From Ryuthela nishihirai (Eukaryota; Arthropoda; Arachnida; Araneae; Heptathelidae), in NCBI GenBank assembly GCA_038380435.1, contig JAWZYU010000010.1, forward strand, positions 43,744,135-43,808,134: a stretch of 64,000 bases of DNA, read 5' to 3'. A program made the translations under genes and the position numbers. Positions within the stretch are counted from its first letter, which is position 1; the number at the start of each line of letters is the position of its first letter. Of this stretch, positions 46,039 to 56,756 are shown piece by piece. The notes beneath the pieces are model-generated. The model did not search any database, was not told the DNA's origin, and saw only the letters and a program-made list of their open reading frames with translations.

Positions 46039-47772
46039 ATACGAATAATATGTAACATCGATACTAAACGATGAGAAACGAAAGAAGGAATTTCTGATAA
46101 GAAATTCATGATACTTTAAAATTTAAAGTGCCGAATTTCATTCACGCGAAGAAGAAAATGTCTGGATACGTTTTATCTGATATGAGACTCAAGAAAAAAA
46201 ATTAAAACATTATCGACCCAAGATTCAAGTTTCTAAAACGTCACTCGATGTCCCTGATAATCGAATCCGTTGAGGCGATTAATAGCCTCTTTGTTAACAG
46301 CGAGCTCTCTAAATTCCGCAGAAGGAACGTTTCCAATAGACATGAAAAATGTCCGTTTTACCCGTTCTGTTGTTCCCGAGGTTCACGCCATCCTCGAACA
46401 ATGAGAACGACCAAACCGCCAAACCACAATGGCGTCAGTAGACAGAATGCAACGAGAAATAGATTTTTTTTTAAAAAAAAAGCGCTACACAACATTCAGT
46501 GGCATTAGTGCATTCTGTGCAGCGTGCATTAAACGACCAACGCATAGGAACCAAGTATAGATATATATACACACATTTATATATACGTCATTGTCAACAC
46601 TTCCTTTTGCTGAAAGAGGCGGTTCCCTTAAAGAAACATCAGTTTAATTCTTTCCACTTCGTTAGCCTTCAAAGCAGTGGGACAGAGAGATCTTTCTCTA
46701 TTCAAAGGCTACCAACGATTATGTACAGAGAGGCAGAAAGAGCGGCAGAGACCATTTTCTCTCTCCCTCCTCTGCTGCTCCCCTAGATGACAAGAGACAC
46801 GATCAATTAGCAACAAACAGCCCGTAATATTCATGAGGCCGCCGATGAATTCACGGTTTGTGGTCACACTTCCTCCCTCCGAGACTTTCTCCTCCCTCCC
46901 CCTCCACCTACTCCCTCCCTACACCACCAAAACCTAACCCCTATGTCTCTCCCTGTGTCATCGCTCTCCTCCAACACCACCACCCTCCCCACTACTCCTT
47001 CTGTTTCTGCATCTTCCCCCTCCTTCTCTCCCCAACTCTCGATCCCAAACCTAAGCTGCACTAATGGAGAGAATGACAGAGAGATAACGCTGGGCCAACT
47101 CTCCGGATATAGTGGTGATTACGGTGCGAGCCACACTGGAAATTAACATTGCACTCCTCGGCAGTGAGCAAGCAGGGCAGGAAAGCACGCCGCTAACAAT
47201 GAAAGGCGACAGTACACGAGCACGTGCCCGAGTTCCCAGGCGAGCGAACGAGCAAATGTTGCAGCGGCTATCGGGACAAAGATGGCGGCCGGCCAGCTCA
47301 TCCACTGGAACTAATCGGCTTAAGAGGTACCGATTACCGTAAATAACGGGATGCGAGGAAATGCCCGGATATGTGCTGTATATCTATTCACCGTGACTTG
47401 AGACGAGTACGGTTGTTTCCAAATTCAACGGATGAGAGGGGTAAACATCATTCATATATATAAATATGACTTTCGTTCCTAAAGCCATTGGACGATGGTA
47501 AAATATCAGAAACAAACGGATCGCATGAGCGATCAAAGATGAAGTGAAGAACATCCTTCCGACACGGGATCGCATTAATTTAGAATTAATGTGAATAAGA
47601 CAGAGACTTGGGAATACACGTCAGGGGAATCGGTGTCCGCAGTAATTTTGTATAGGGGTTGGGAAATATTTCCTGGAGTTGATTTTTTTTTCCTCAATCA
47701 TTTTCAATTTCTTGGATCAAAAAAAGAAATCAATGTTTTAAGATCGAATTGCGAATAGACCAATCTTGCATA
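46039..47772. other. GC-richer unassigned block, possible conserved regulatory DNA
   Basis: Free of the SINEs. 46798-46865 (CAATTAGCAACAAACAGC, AATATTCATGAGGCCGCCG, ATGAATTCACGGTTTGTGG) is rich in homeodomain/POU-like and Runt-like words; 47090-47340 is CpG-rich with a YY1/Pho-like site. ORFs here lack family features. Confidence 0.3.
47278..47289 (+). promoter_or_regulatory. YY1/Pho-like motif
   Basis: AAAGATGGCGGC equals the classical YY1/Pleiohomeotic core (AANATGGCGGC). It is inside a GC- and CpG-richer segment (47090-47340). Confidence 0.35.
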
Positions 47773-47780
47773 CATCATTC

Positions 47781-48034
47781 CAGGCTCGGATCTAGAAAAA
47801 TAAGGGGGGGGGGGGGGAGCGACGTAATCAATCGGGAAAATGTAAAGAGGGAGGATAGGAGAGTGGATTTCCATTGAAATGTAACATTTTCCTCTTCATT
47901 TTAGAATTTTTTTAAAGTTTCTTTTAAAGTAATGAAATGTGCGGAAATTTAATAATTTTTGGCTTTCATTATCCTTACTAGCATTTTAAAGGAGGAAAGA
48001 TGGCCACTCCCCCTCCCCCCCAGATTTGGTCCTG
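47781..48034. mobile_element. hAT-like MITE with 8-bp target duplication
   Basis: Ends CAGGCTCGGATCTAG and CAGATTTGGTCCTG are inverted (CAGGACCAAATCTG). They are flanked by CATCATTC and CATCATAC, an 8-bp duplication with one mismatch as expected for hAT elements. The interior starts with a G-run and ends with a C-run. Confidence 0.72.
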
Positions 48035-48418
48035 CATCATACCATAATACAATTAAGGATGCCCGAAGACAAGACGAAAAAATAAAAGGAAACTTATTAC
48101 TGAAAATACATATAAAAATTGCTTTTTCGTATATGAAATAAAAAAAACATGAATAAATAAAGTATATAAAATAAAAAAATGAATAAATAAAGAATATAAA
48201 AAAACATGAATAAAAAAAATAAATAATATGCTTCCAAAAACAAAGGAAAACCTAAAAAAGAATAACGATTACATTTAGTTTAAAATAGGAGAAAAATAAT
48301 TTTTGATACACCTCAATATAAAGTACTTTTTCGATCAACTTTTCGGGGAGGGCAACTATCCCATTTAACCCCCTTCCGTCCACTGGCGTCAACGTCCGTG
48401 GGGTAGGGTGGGAAAAAT

Positions 48419-48490
48419 TATTTGCTTGCTTGCTTACTTACACGTTACACAAAATTGGGAGGTCCTTATTCAGGCTTTCCCAGAACAAGT
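48419..48490 (-). mobile_element. Third SINE family, 3' fragment
   Basis: Minus sense: GGGAAAGCCTGAATAAGGAC, CTCCCAATTTTGTGTAACG, then AAGTAAGCAAGCAAGC. It matches the tail of 8141-8285. Confidence 0.75.
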
Positions 48491-48539
48491 AAGAAAATTA
48501 AAATAACAAAACCTCAAGTGTCTTTCTTGAGGGAATTAA

Positions 48540-49262
48540 GATATATATATATATTTTTTTTCATATGATTTATTTTTTCATTTTTTCTTTTTTTTTTTCT
48601 TTTCTTTTTTTTTTCATTCATTTTTTAATATTTTTTTTCCATTCATTTGTTTATTATTTTTTTTTCATATGTTTATGATTTTTTTTTTTTTTTGTATATT
48701 TTTTTTTTATAATTGATTCCAGATATTTGTCTCTTGGAGGAAATTCAATAACAATTGATAAATTTTTTGTTGAAGTGAAAAATTAGGGGAATTTAGAATT
48801 GTATCTAAAGTAAATTCAGTAATTCCAATATTCTCAAGTTCATGAAAAAATTTATTTCTTTGAAGGTAAAATTTGCCACAATTTAAGACTATATGGGTAG
48901 AATTTTCTTTTAAATTACATGATGTACAGTTAGGATTATCAATTAATTTTAAAAGGAATTTTGACTTGTTTAATAATATAGCATCTGTTTTTAATCGGAG
49001 AAGAGCTCTAATTTCTTGTCTATTAAAAACACTATTTGAGAAATAATTAATTTTGCTTGAGAGTAAATATCTAAAGTTAGGTTTAACCATAGAGTTAAGT
49101 TAAAAGAATTTTTCTGTCAAGGAGAATTCCAAATTTTTTATCTCTTTATTTGTATTTATATAAAATTTATAAGTTGGAGAGCATATATTAAGGTCATGTG
49201 CTGCTTTCGCCATCTTATCTACTTCCTTTTCTTTAATTCCAATATGTCCAGGAGACCAACTT
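48540..49262 (-). mobile_element. 5'-truncated LINE (same family as 3250-4700)
   Basis: Minus-strand translation gives SWSPGHIGIKEKEVDKMAKA, the end of an RNase H domain (49262 downward). It is followed by a 127-residue open C-terminus (48707-49090) with CTSCNLKENSTHIVLNCGKF, the zinc-knuckle-like CxxC...H...C common after RNase H or RT in LINEs of the I/Jockey group. It ends NFLQETNIWNQL with a stop, then an A-rich 3' tail (T-rich on plus, 48540-48706). Reverse transcriptase and endonuclease are absent. Confidence 0.82.
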
Positions 49263-49640
49263 AGGTGGGGAAAATTATTTCTCTACACTAATATTTATAT
49301 ACCGGTGAGCATTATACCTGTGAATTTTATCAACTGCTTGAAAAAAGATTATTACAATGCAAATAACGAACCTTACTCAGTGAAACATAAACCATCATTT
49401 TCAATAGTTCGTAGCCATCTGTAGGCAAGTTGTTTGATTTCTCTTCGGTATCATGCTTGGTCTTTGAAGGTGAAAAACTCCCGCCAAACGTTTTTAACTT
49501 CCTGAAGTGTTCGAAAGCGTCCACCTCGAAGAAAATGAACCACGAAGTAAAAGAGATGTTAGTCGAAAAGAGGTAGATTCGGATTATATGCAGTTATCAA
49601 ATTTTACTTTGGTCGTAAGTGCTGTGTGCCGTTTGCTTTG

Positions 49641-50025
49641 GGGGCGGGGGTGGCTCAGTCGGTAGCGCGCCAGGCTCGTAATCTGTAGTTCCCAGGTTCG
49701 AGTTCCAGCTGGGTCAGCGTTGAGATTTATCTCCACAAAAATTCCCCGCCGTGCCCACCGTCAGTAGGGGACACCGATTGGCTTGGAAAGGCCGCCGTCC
49801 GTCGGATGGGACGTTAAGCCGTGGCCCCTTGTGCGGGAGAGACATACCCTGTGCACGTTAAAGAACACGCTGGATGGCCTTGACGGGAGGCTACCATCTG
49901 TCTCCCAACAGCTGTTCCAGTGGGTCCCCTCCCCCAACCTTCTCTGAGCCTTCGGGGTCCATGTGACTTGGCCATTTAACCCATGGTGTGCAAAAAAGAG
50001 CCGCTCAGAGGTAAAACAACCCAAC
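49641..50025 (+). mobile_element. SINE family A, intact
   Basis: 12-bp duplication CCGTTTGCTTTG (49629-49640, 50026-50037). Confidence 0.95.
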
Positions 50026-50037
50026 CCGTTTGCTTTG

Positions 50038-53000
50038 TCTCGCTGTAGGAAGAAAAGCTGATGTCTGTTTGCCAATCCTGAGGAGCGTTAAAGCATCACA
50101 GAGTGCAAGAATTCCAGTTGTGCTGAGTAGAGGTCTATATTGATAGCACGTCCATCGGAACCCAATTAGAAGCGCACTAAACTCTCAAAATTCCACAAAA
50201 GATAGTAATATTCGTTCAGTGTTTAAAGGATTATACAGGAGATGGAATATCTAAACAATAGCAGTAATAAGAATTCATCTCAAAAGCCAATTAATCGCAA
50301 GAAGTAATAGATATATGAAATTATTTATTAAAAATGAAATAGGAAACCATTTATTAAAATAACTGTATTTAGCAGTTCGTTGGATATTTTTTTCAATTTT
50401 CGCCAACTTCGACGAACCTTTAAGGAAATCAGCGCTGCTGTTAAATACTCCATCTTCCATAACTCTGTAAATATTGAATGAATATTTCTGAAATTCAATA
50501 TGTTGATAAACTTGAATTAGATCTTTAATTTCTCTTTAGCCTCATTCTCATAAAAAGTTTATTTTTCAAATTATTGAGTTTACAATTTGGTTTTCCACTG
50601 ATATAAATAACATCGTTATTCCCTAATATTCTGATAGAGAAGGGTAATAATACTCTAATGACCTTAAATTAGAGTAATTACATATATGTGAAAAAAAAAT
50701 CAAAGTATGTTAGACGTCACTTCACTATCAATTATTAGACACAGGGGCAGTAGCAAGTCTTTAAAACCGCCTCCTATATCTGAGGCTACTCTTCCTTCAT
50801 GGAAGAGAATTTGAGTTTTTACAGCTTGTTTAATGCTTGACCTAAAGGAAGCTGGGTGTAGGCAAATATGAAACTGAAGGATCAGAATTGCATTATCAAA
50901 AATACTCGAAGATTCTTGATTTTAATCAAACTGTGAAGAATTCTAACACAGCTTCTTGAAATAAGCTGCATGTTTTATAACAGACGTTCGTTGTGTCACT
51001 AATAATATAAATCAGTTTGATATCTGGACTCAACAGAACTAAGAAAAATAATCATGCTAATATACTTTAGTACTGTATTAAACACGTATTATATATTAAT
51101 ATATTAATAGATATATTTCAATTCCTGCTGAATGCATAATATTCATCATCAAGAAAGTGTTCGAAGCATACGACATTAGTCCTTAGAGACTTCACTTTTG
51201 TTTATTGTTTTCGTTAGAACTGTTTTTTCGATGCAACGTATCACATATTAAATTAAATCATCTCTTTGGTTCCAGTGCCTTTCGCTAGAATAATCACATT
51301 AGACGGTAAAGAAGAGAATCGGAAGATGGATATTGGAGCCGTAGTCCATTAGAGAAACTGAATCAGCAAGATAGTTACAAATTCAACTTTCTCTAAGTAA
51401 TGTTTGCACCATCAAATGCAGTTCAGATATCTACTTACTGGAAACTGATTCATTCTTTTCGAACTCATAACACCATGTCAGTTGAGTTATAACGATAGTC
51501 GCTAAAAACATTCAGTGATTTGTCGACGAAAACAAGATTTCGAAAACTTAAAACTTCTTCTGAAAAGTAATTTTCGACGAAGCTTTCATTTTTAAATATT
51601 TAAGCATCAAAAAAAAAAAATGTCACCTACTTGAAATCACAAGCGATCTACAAAATTCTCAAAACTTTAAATTTAGTGAAAAGCTTTGAACTTTCTACGG
51701 CGACGCATAAAAGCCTGTACAGGTTCCAAATTTTAAAAATGAGACTTCTATCAGCACGTCAAAGAAGAAAGAGAGAGAGAGAAAATTACAAGTCAACCTT
51801 CTACTCTCTTAGGCATTTTGCAGCTTAATTGGACTTAATAGGAACTTAATGTTATTCCTAAGAGCTTTCAGAAAACACAATTTTTCGAAGCAAACGGCTG
51901 CGCATCTAAGCCAAGTGCGATTTATTCTTCTGTGTGACTTTTACAGAGCACTTCCACTAAATTGCTGACGTTTCGAGATAATGCAGAAATGTTTCAATTC
52001 ACTAAAAAACCTTAACTGGAGCTTCTACGAATTGCACGCGAATGCCAAAGACAAGAGAAGAGAGACATTAGTTGCTCGTAATTGCTCACATCACTTGCAA
52101 GCTTTTCTGTGATAACCCCACATTAGGGAACGACACAGCGACTGGCGTTTCCTGAAGGACTGTAAGAGGCAGCGAAGCGATCGTATCACATCTTCTCTGT
52201 GATGATACCGTCCCAAAAGAGGGATGGCGGAAGGGATCAAAGGGGGATGGAGAGGGAGGTCATGCCGATGCGAAAGTGGAGGGCACTTAGTCTAGTTGGG
52301 GGTTCTGTAATATTGCTTATGTGTATGCGATGTTACAGAAGATGACGGAAAAGACGTGTTAATTTCCCTACTATGATATCATCTAAGAGGGTGCTTCTTT
52401 GGACGACAGGAAAAAGCGGAAAGGGGTTACTTAATGTAGTACATTAGCGCCGACCTCTGGCATCGCAGTTCAAAGAGCATTGAAGATGTGCTTTAAGCAG
52501 CAAAGGCTTCTTCTTCGGAATCACATGAAAGAGATCTTGTCTCTGTTGACGTAAGATGGTAATCTGTCAAAGAGTATCAGCAAACTGTTTCAGAGATGTA
52601 ATGATTCGATATTTATCTCGATTTGTAATTTAAGCTTTTAAATTAGGTGAAAACATTTTTGGGTACATACTTATTCTCAACAATATTATCCAAAACAATG
52701 GGACACTTCTATTTTATGTGAGTGGCAGGTCATTTAAATAGTCTTATCTTTAAAAATAAGATTTTTATGGGGGGGGGGGATGTCATTAAGGATAAATCGA
52801 AAACGTCGATGAAATTTATCCAAATTTAGATTTTGAACAATAGACAATAAAAGCAGAATTGATAGCGATGAAAATTTACTTCAGAAGTTAAATAAGTGGT
52901 GGAATCGTTTGCTACAATTTCAAGTAGATGCAAAAATAAATATAGTTTTAGAAGTTGCAAAATATTTTTTTTCATTTTTCGTTATTTTTATAGAAATGTG

Positions 53001-53120
53001 TTTATAGGATTAGAGTAAGAGCATCTGTTTTATCCCTTTCTTCCACCAACTTGCTTAAAAAAAATGTTTAGCAGTTTTTCTTAAATTCATTCGACATGCT
53101 CTTAATGGGGATAACGATTC
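50038..53120. other. Unassigned 3-kb stretch without recognised repeats
   Basis: AT-rich to 52000, then more balanced to 52600. No coding or repeat signature seen. It is the longest SINE-free interval besides the minisatellite region. Confidence 0.45.
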
Positions 53121-53135
53121 AATATTGAATAGGAG

Positions 53136-53191
53136 GTTGGTTGGTTGGTTGTTTTACCTCTGAGCGGCAATTTTTTGCACACAATGGGCTA
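53136..53191 (-). mobile_element. SINE family A, 56-bp tail-only insertion
   Basis: Only the last 56 bases (minus sense ending AAAACAACCAACCAACC) are present, yet flanked by a perfect 15-bp duplication AATATTGAATAGGAG (53121-53135, 53192-53206). Confidence 0.93.
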
Positions 53192-53558
53192 AATATTGAA
53201 TAGGAGATGTTAGTTTTATTCTCTAAAAGGAATGATTACTCTTTCTTTCCTTTTAGATTATCAACAAATTCGAAATCGTACTTATCCAGAACTTAAATCT
53301 TAGAACTTAATTGCTGACCTGAATAATGTTTCTCTTTTCTCCTAATAAAACTAACTGGCCGTTTCAGATCAGGAGTTTTATTCGCCGCAGTGTATTAGTC
53401 GCTTTTTTTTTGGAGCAAATGGTTTCAGTTTAATTCACCGTAAAGTGGATCTTTCAGGAAGGTGAGACCTGGGCAGAAGGACAACCCAAAAAAGGAGACT
53501 TTCATGTCGTATATCGATCTTTAACCAGGCCACTTTGAATAGCAGCTAAGCGCATTAG

Positions 53559-54150
53559 CCGTCCCGTGGCCGAGTAGTTAGCGCGCTTGGTTACTAATCT
53601 AAGGGAACTGGGTTAGATCCCCGGGTAAGGCATAGAGGTTTTTCTGCTGAGGTAGAGTCATCCTCACAGACCTTCTATTATGCGGTGACGATGTCCGAGA
53701 CCTCACCTCTCAGGTGCTCTGGGTTCTGGCAGTTCGAGGGCTATTCTGAAAAAATTTGTGCCCCAGTAGGTCGAGCCCTCACCAAAGTCTGGGCCTTACT
53801 AAGAGTCTCCACCCCGGGAGCCGAGCGAACTTGGATCTATATATCTTCGTTCATGGCTAACTGGGGAACAGATTAAAGTTAGGTTTCTTCCGGTGGTTAG
53901 CTTTCCTTTTATAGGACTGCTGCCATGTGAGGTCGGGATTGAGGTGCGTCTATATGGCGCACTCTTGCCCCCGGCTCTAGATATGCACGGCTTTTCATAA
54001 CTGGTAGTGCTTTCAGGCGGAATCGGGAATTGCCGTGGTTGCATAAGATCGCAGCAAAATAGAACGAAGACCTTCTACTATGTCATATAAACTGACCAAT
54101 TGCCGTTAGACCTCTGTGACAAACAGTTACTCGAGAGGGTGTTCTTTGTT
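53559..54150 (+). mobile_element. SINE family B split by a 384-bp insertion
   Basis: Head GCCGTCCCGTGGCCGAGTAG; the body is interrupted at 53685-54068 and resumes GTCATATAAACTGACC, ending GAGAGGGTGTTCTTTG. Confidence 0.88.
53685..54068 (+). mobile_element. Unclassified 384-bp GC-richer insertion in a SINE
   Basis: It interrupts a family B SINE and is flanked by GACCTTCTATTATG (53671-53684) and GACCTTCTACTATG (54069-54082), a 14-bp target duplication. It ends ATAGAACGAA with no terminal inverted repeat, so a 5'-truncated non-LTR retrotransposon 3' end is plausible. A 63-residue frame ending ISSFMANWGTD is not recognised. Confidence 0.6.
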
Positions 54151-54480
54151 AAGCGCATTAACCAATCACCCACCGCGACAGTCACTTCTGCTTTAGATTC
54201 AGTTAATTTATAATATAATAGGCGAAATGATTTCGTATTCGTTTGTGCAATAATGTATATGTTCTCCTTTTTTTTTATTGAAAACGAGAATTAAAAAAAT
54301 AGATTGTGATCTACCACAAGCCACAGCTTCGTAGTAAGTATTCTAAAAATAATTAAAAGAGCAAATAAAGAATAAAAGAAAAGTATTGAAATATAAATTC
54401 AATAGGCAAGAATGATATGAATATATAAAGCAATGATAGTAGATCATCTCTATTACTATTATTATTTTTATATTTGAATG

Positions 54481-54540
54481 ATATTATAATGAATCTAAAG
54501 TAGAGGTCGAAAGACTTCTACTTTAGATTCATTATAATAT
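54481..54540. repeat. Inverted repeat, 28-bp arms, GAAA loop
   Basis: Left arm ATATTATAATGAATCTAAAG + TAGAGGTC pairs with the right arm to 54540 with one G-T-type mismatch. The loop is GAAA. Confidence 0.92.
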
Positions 54541-54934
54541 TTGCTCAAAAGCCATAACTACAAAATAATAATAATGATTATAATAACGAATTATGAGAGT
54601 CACAAACAGGGGTGGAAATGAGCTTTCAGAACTAGGTGGACGCTCCGTAATCTGTTGAATAGAGACCCCTTAGTTGAGATGGCGATGTTAAGCAATACAT
54701 AAGGCAATACGTTAAAAGCCAAGAATTATGACCAAAAATTTTATAAAGGAGTTGACATACGGAAGTCGTTCGAAAAAGTTCTTGACACGGGTCTGTAATT
54801 TTGCACTCGTTCCACCGAAGTTAACGAACTAGCTGAAGCTTGTCCAAACTTGTCATTAAGCCAGTAATAAAGAATCACAGAATAAGTCCTGTAGACATGG
54901 AGCTCATGAAATAATGAGCTGAAAAAATTGGTTT

Positions 54935-55004
54935 TGCCATGAGTGGGATTCGAACCCACGTCTCCAGGAAACATGCCTGTTATGCTACCACTACACCACC
55001 AATG
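54935..55004 (-). repeat. tRNA-like sequence (probable repeat head)
   Basis: Minus sense has A box TGGTGTAGTGG, an anticodon-like stem CAGG-CATGTTT-CCTG and B box GGTTCGAATCC in a GTGGG/CCCAC T stem. The acceptor ends (CATTGGT and TCATGGC) do not pair well and position 33 is A, so it is not a convincing working tRNA. Probably the head of another repeat extending toward lower coordinates. Confidence 0.5.
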
Positions 55005-55252
55005 ATTAACCTTTTCTCAGCTTATGTGACGTTATAAACTTTCCGGATTTTTTTTTTATTTGATTCGAACAGTGGCGCCATCTATCCGGGAAGTGGACAA
55101 CTCTGTTGCCTCATTAGAGATGGAATTAATATTTGTCACTCACGCTAAGTCCCTACTGGTCTCCTCTGAGACAAACTTCATCTTCTATTTCCAGGCTTCT
55201 CATGCCAAGCTCGTGTAGTGTCGGAAGACGGAATACGAGCTTTTCCACCATG

Positions 55253-55282
55253 GGGGGGCGGGTCCTTCGGGACCCGCCCCCC
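55253..55282. repeat. GC hairpin, 13-bp perfect stem, TTCG loop
   Basis: GGGGGGCGGGTCC - TTCG - GGACCCGCCCCCC. It lies about 60-90 bp upstream of the first recognisable mariner transposase codons. Out of character with the AT-rich surroundings. Confidence 0.95.
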
Positions 55283-55339
55283 TCCCCAATTATTGAGAGG
55301 AGCTTACTAAAGACGGGGAAAAGACTTCACATATTCACA

Positions 55340-56756
55340 AGGATGCAACTTGAGAATGACACCAAAAAAATCCATGCCGTTTTATCACAAGTGTATGGGG
55401 TACCATGCCTGTTCACATGGCACTGTTACGGGATGGATGCATAAATATAGATCAGACGGCATAGCTTCGAATACCTCCCTCGTGCAGGAAGGCCGAAGGA
55501 GGACGTGAACGAGAGAACCATCGCTGCTGTTCTTCAACTCATTAAGGAAAACCCACAAATCATCGTTCAGTTAATAAGTTTATATGACAAGGCATCAATT
55601 GGCAGTGTGGAAACAATTATTTATCAACATTTCATGTTAGGAAAGATCTGTGCCATATGGGTACCCCAAAAACTGAAAAAACAGCATAAAAAGGGTTAGA
55701 GTCGACTCGTGCAAGGAGATGGCTGGTAAATTTTGACCTAATAGCTGCAAACGGTTAACACACATTGTCACAGGTGAGGAGACATGGTTCTTTTACTATA
55801 CAACTCCCAGAAAGATCGACAACTACGTTTGGGTTGCGGAAGACTTTCGCTCAACCAAAGTGGATGTTCATAATTTTTTTTTCAATTCCCAAGGAATGGT
55901 AGCCATGGATACCTCACCTGAAAATATTGCTATAAATAACTAATAATACAGCAACATTGTTTTGCCCAAAATTGTTAAGGAGGGCGTCCAACAACAGGCT
56001 TGTCATGGGTTCTCCTTCTTCATGACAATGCCAATGCTCACAAAACCCGACAAATTACGTCCTATCTGGAGCAGGAAAATATCAAACAGCTACCCTCTCT
56101 ATGTCCTGCATATTCACCCTATCTTGTGGGGGCGGGGGTGGCTCAGTCGGTAGCGCGCCAGGCTACCGACTGAGTCCCCGACTGAGCGTAATCTGTAGTT
56201 CCCAGGTTCGAGTTCCAGCTGGGTCAGCGTTGAGATTTATCTCCGCAAAAATTCCCCAGAACTGCCCACGAACAGTAGGGGACACCGATGGGCTTGGAAA
56301 GGCCGCCGTCCGTCGGATGGGACGTTAAGCCGTGGCCCGTGTGCGGGAGAGCCATACCCTGTGCACGTTAAAGAACACGCTGGATGGCCTTGACGGGAGG
56401 CTACCATCTGTCTCCCACAGCTGTTCCAGTGGGTCCCCTCCCCCAACCTTCTCTGAGCCTTCGGGGGCCATGTGACCTAGCCATTTAGCCCATGGTGTGC
56501 AAAAAAGTGACGCTCAGAGGTAAACACAACCCAACCCAACCCACCCTATCTTGCACCATACGATTTTTGATTTTTCCCAAATTTAAAAAGGAACTTACTG
56601 GAAAGCCTTTTTCAAGTGTGCACAAGACCTTGTAAAATGCGTTCATTCAGAGTTGCTGAGTATTCCCCAACAGAAGAACCAACAAGCGTTCAGAATTGGC
56701 TTAGACGTCTGCAACTTTGCTTAGATATTGGAGGGGAGTACTTTGAAAAACAGTAA
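55340..56756 (+). pseudogene. Mariner transposase, decayed and split by a SINE
   Basis: Recognisable blocks in order: PRAGRPKEDVNERTIAAV (linker), then a helix-turn-helix stretch ending GSVETIIYQHFMLGKICA plus IWVPQKL, then VTGEETWFFYY (first catalytic region), VLPKIVKEG, PYSP/APYDF (third catalytic region) and a C-terminus ending LCLDIGGEYFEKQ with TAA at 56754. Several frameshifts and stops separate them. A family A SINE sits at 56127-56541 within the third catalytic region. GAACACCCCTTGTAC at 56829 may be the 3' terminus. Confidence 0.85.
56127..56541 (+). mobile_element. SINE family A with fold-back head, in a mariner remnant
   Basis: 12-bp duplication CACCCTATCTTG (56115-56126, 56542-56553). 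The head has a perfect 13-bp inverted duplication CTCAGTCGGTAGC / GCTACCGACTGAG (56142-56154, 56162-56174). Confidence 0.95.

Noticed and set aside
46499..47146. Several overlapping ORFs in the GC-richer block as exons
   Set aside because: No splice-bounded frame, codon pattern or family motif; composition alone explains their length.
54741..54974. 77-residue minus ORF (FPGDVGSNPTHGKTN...)
   Set aside because: It begins within the tRNA-like sequence at 54935-55004; a read-through of a repeat.
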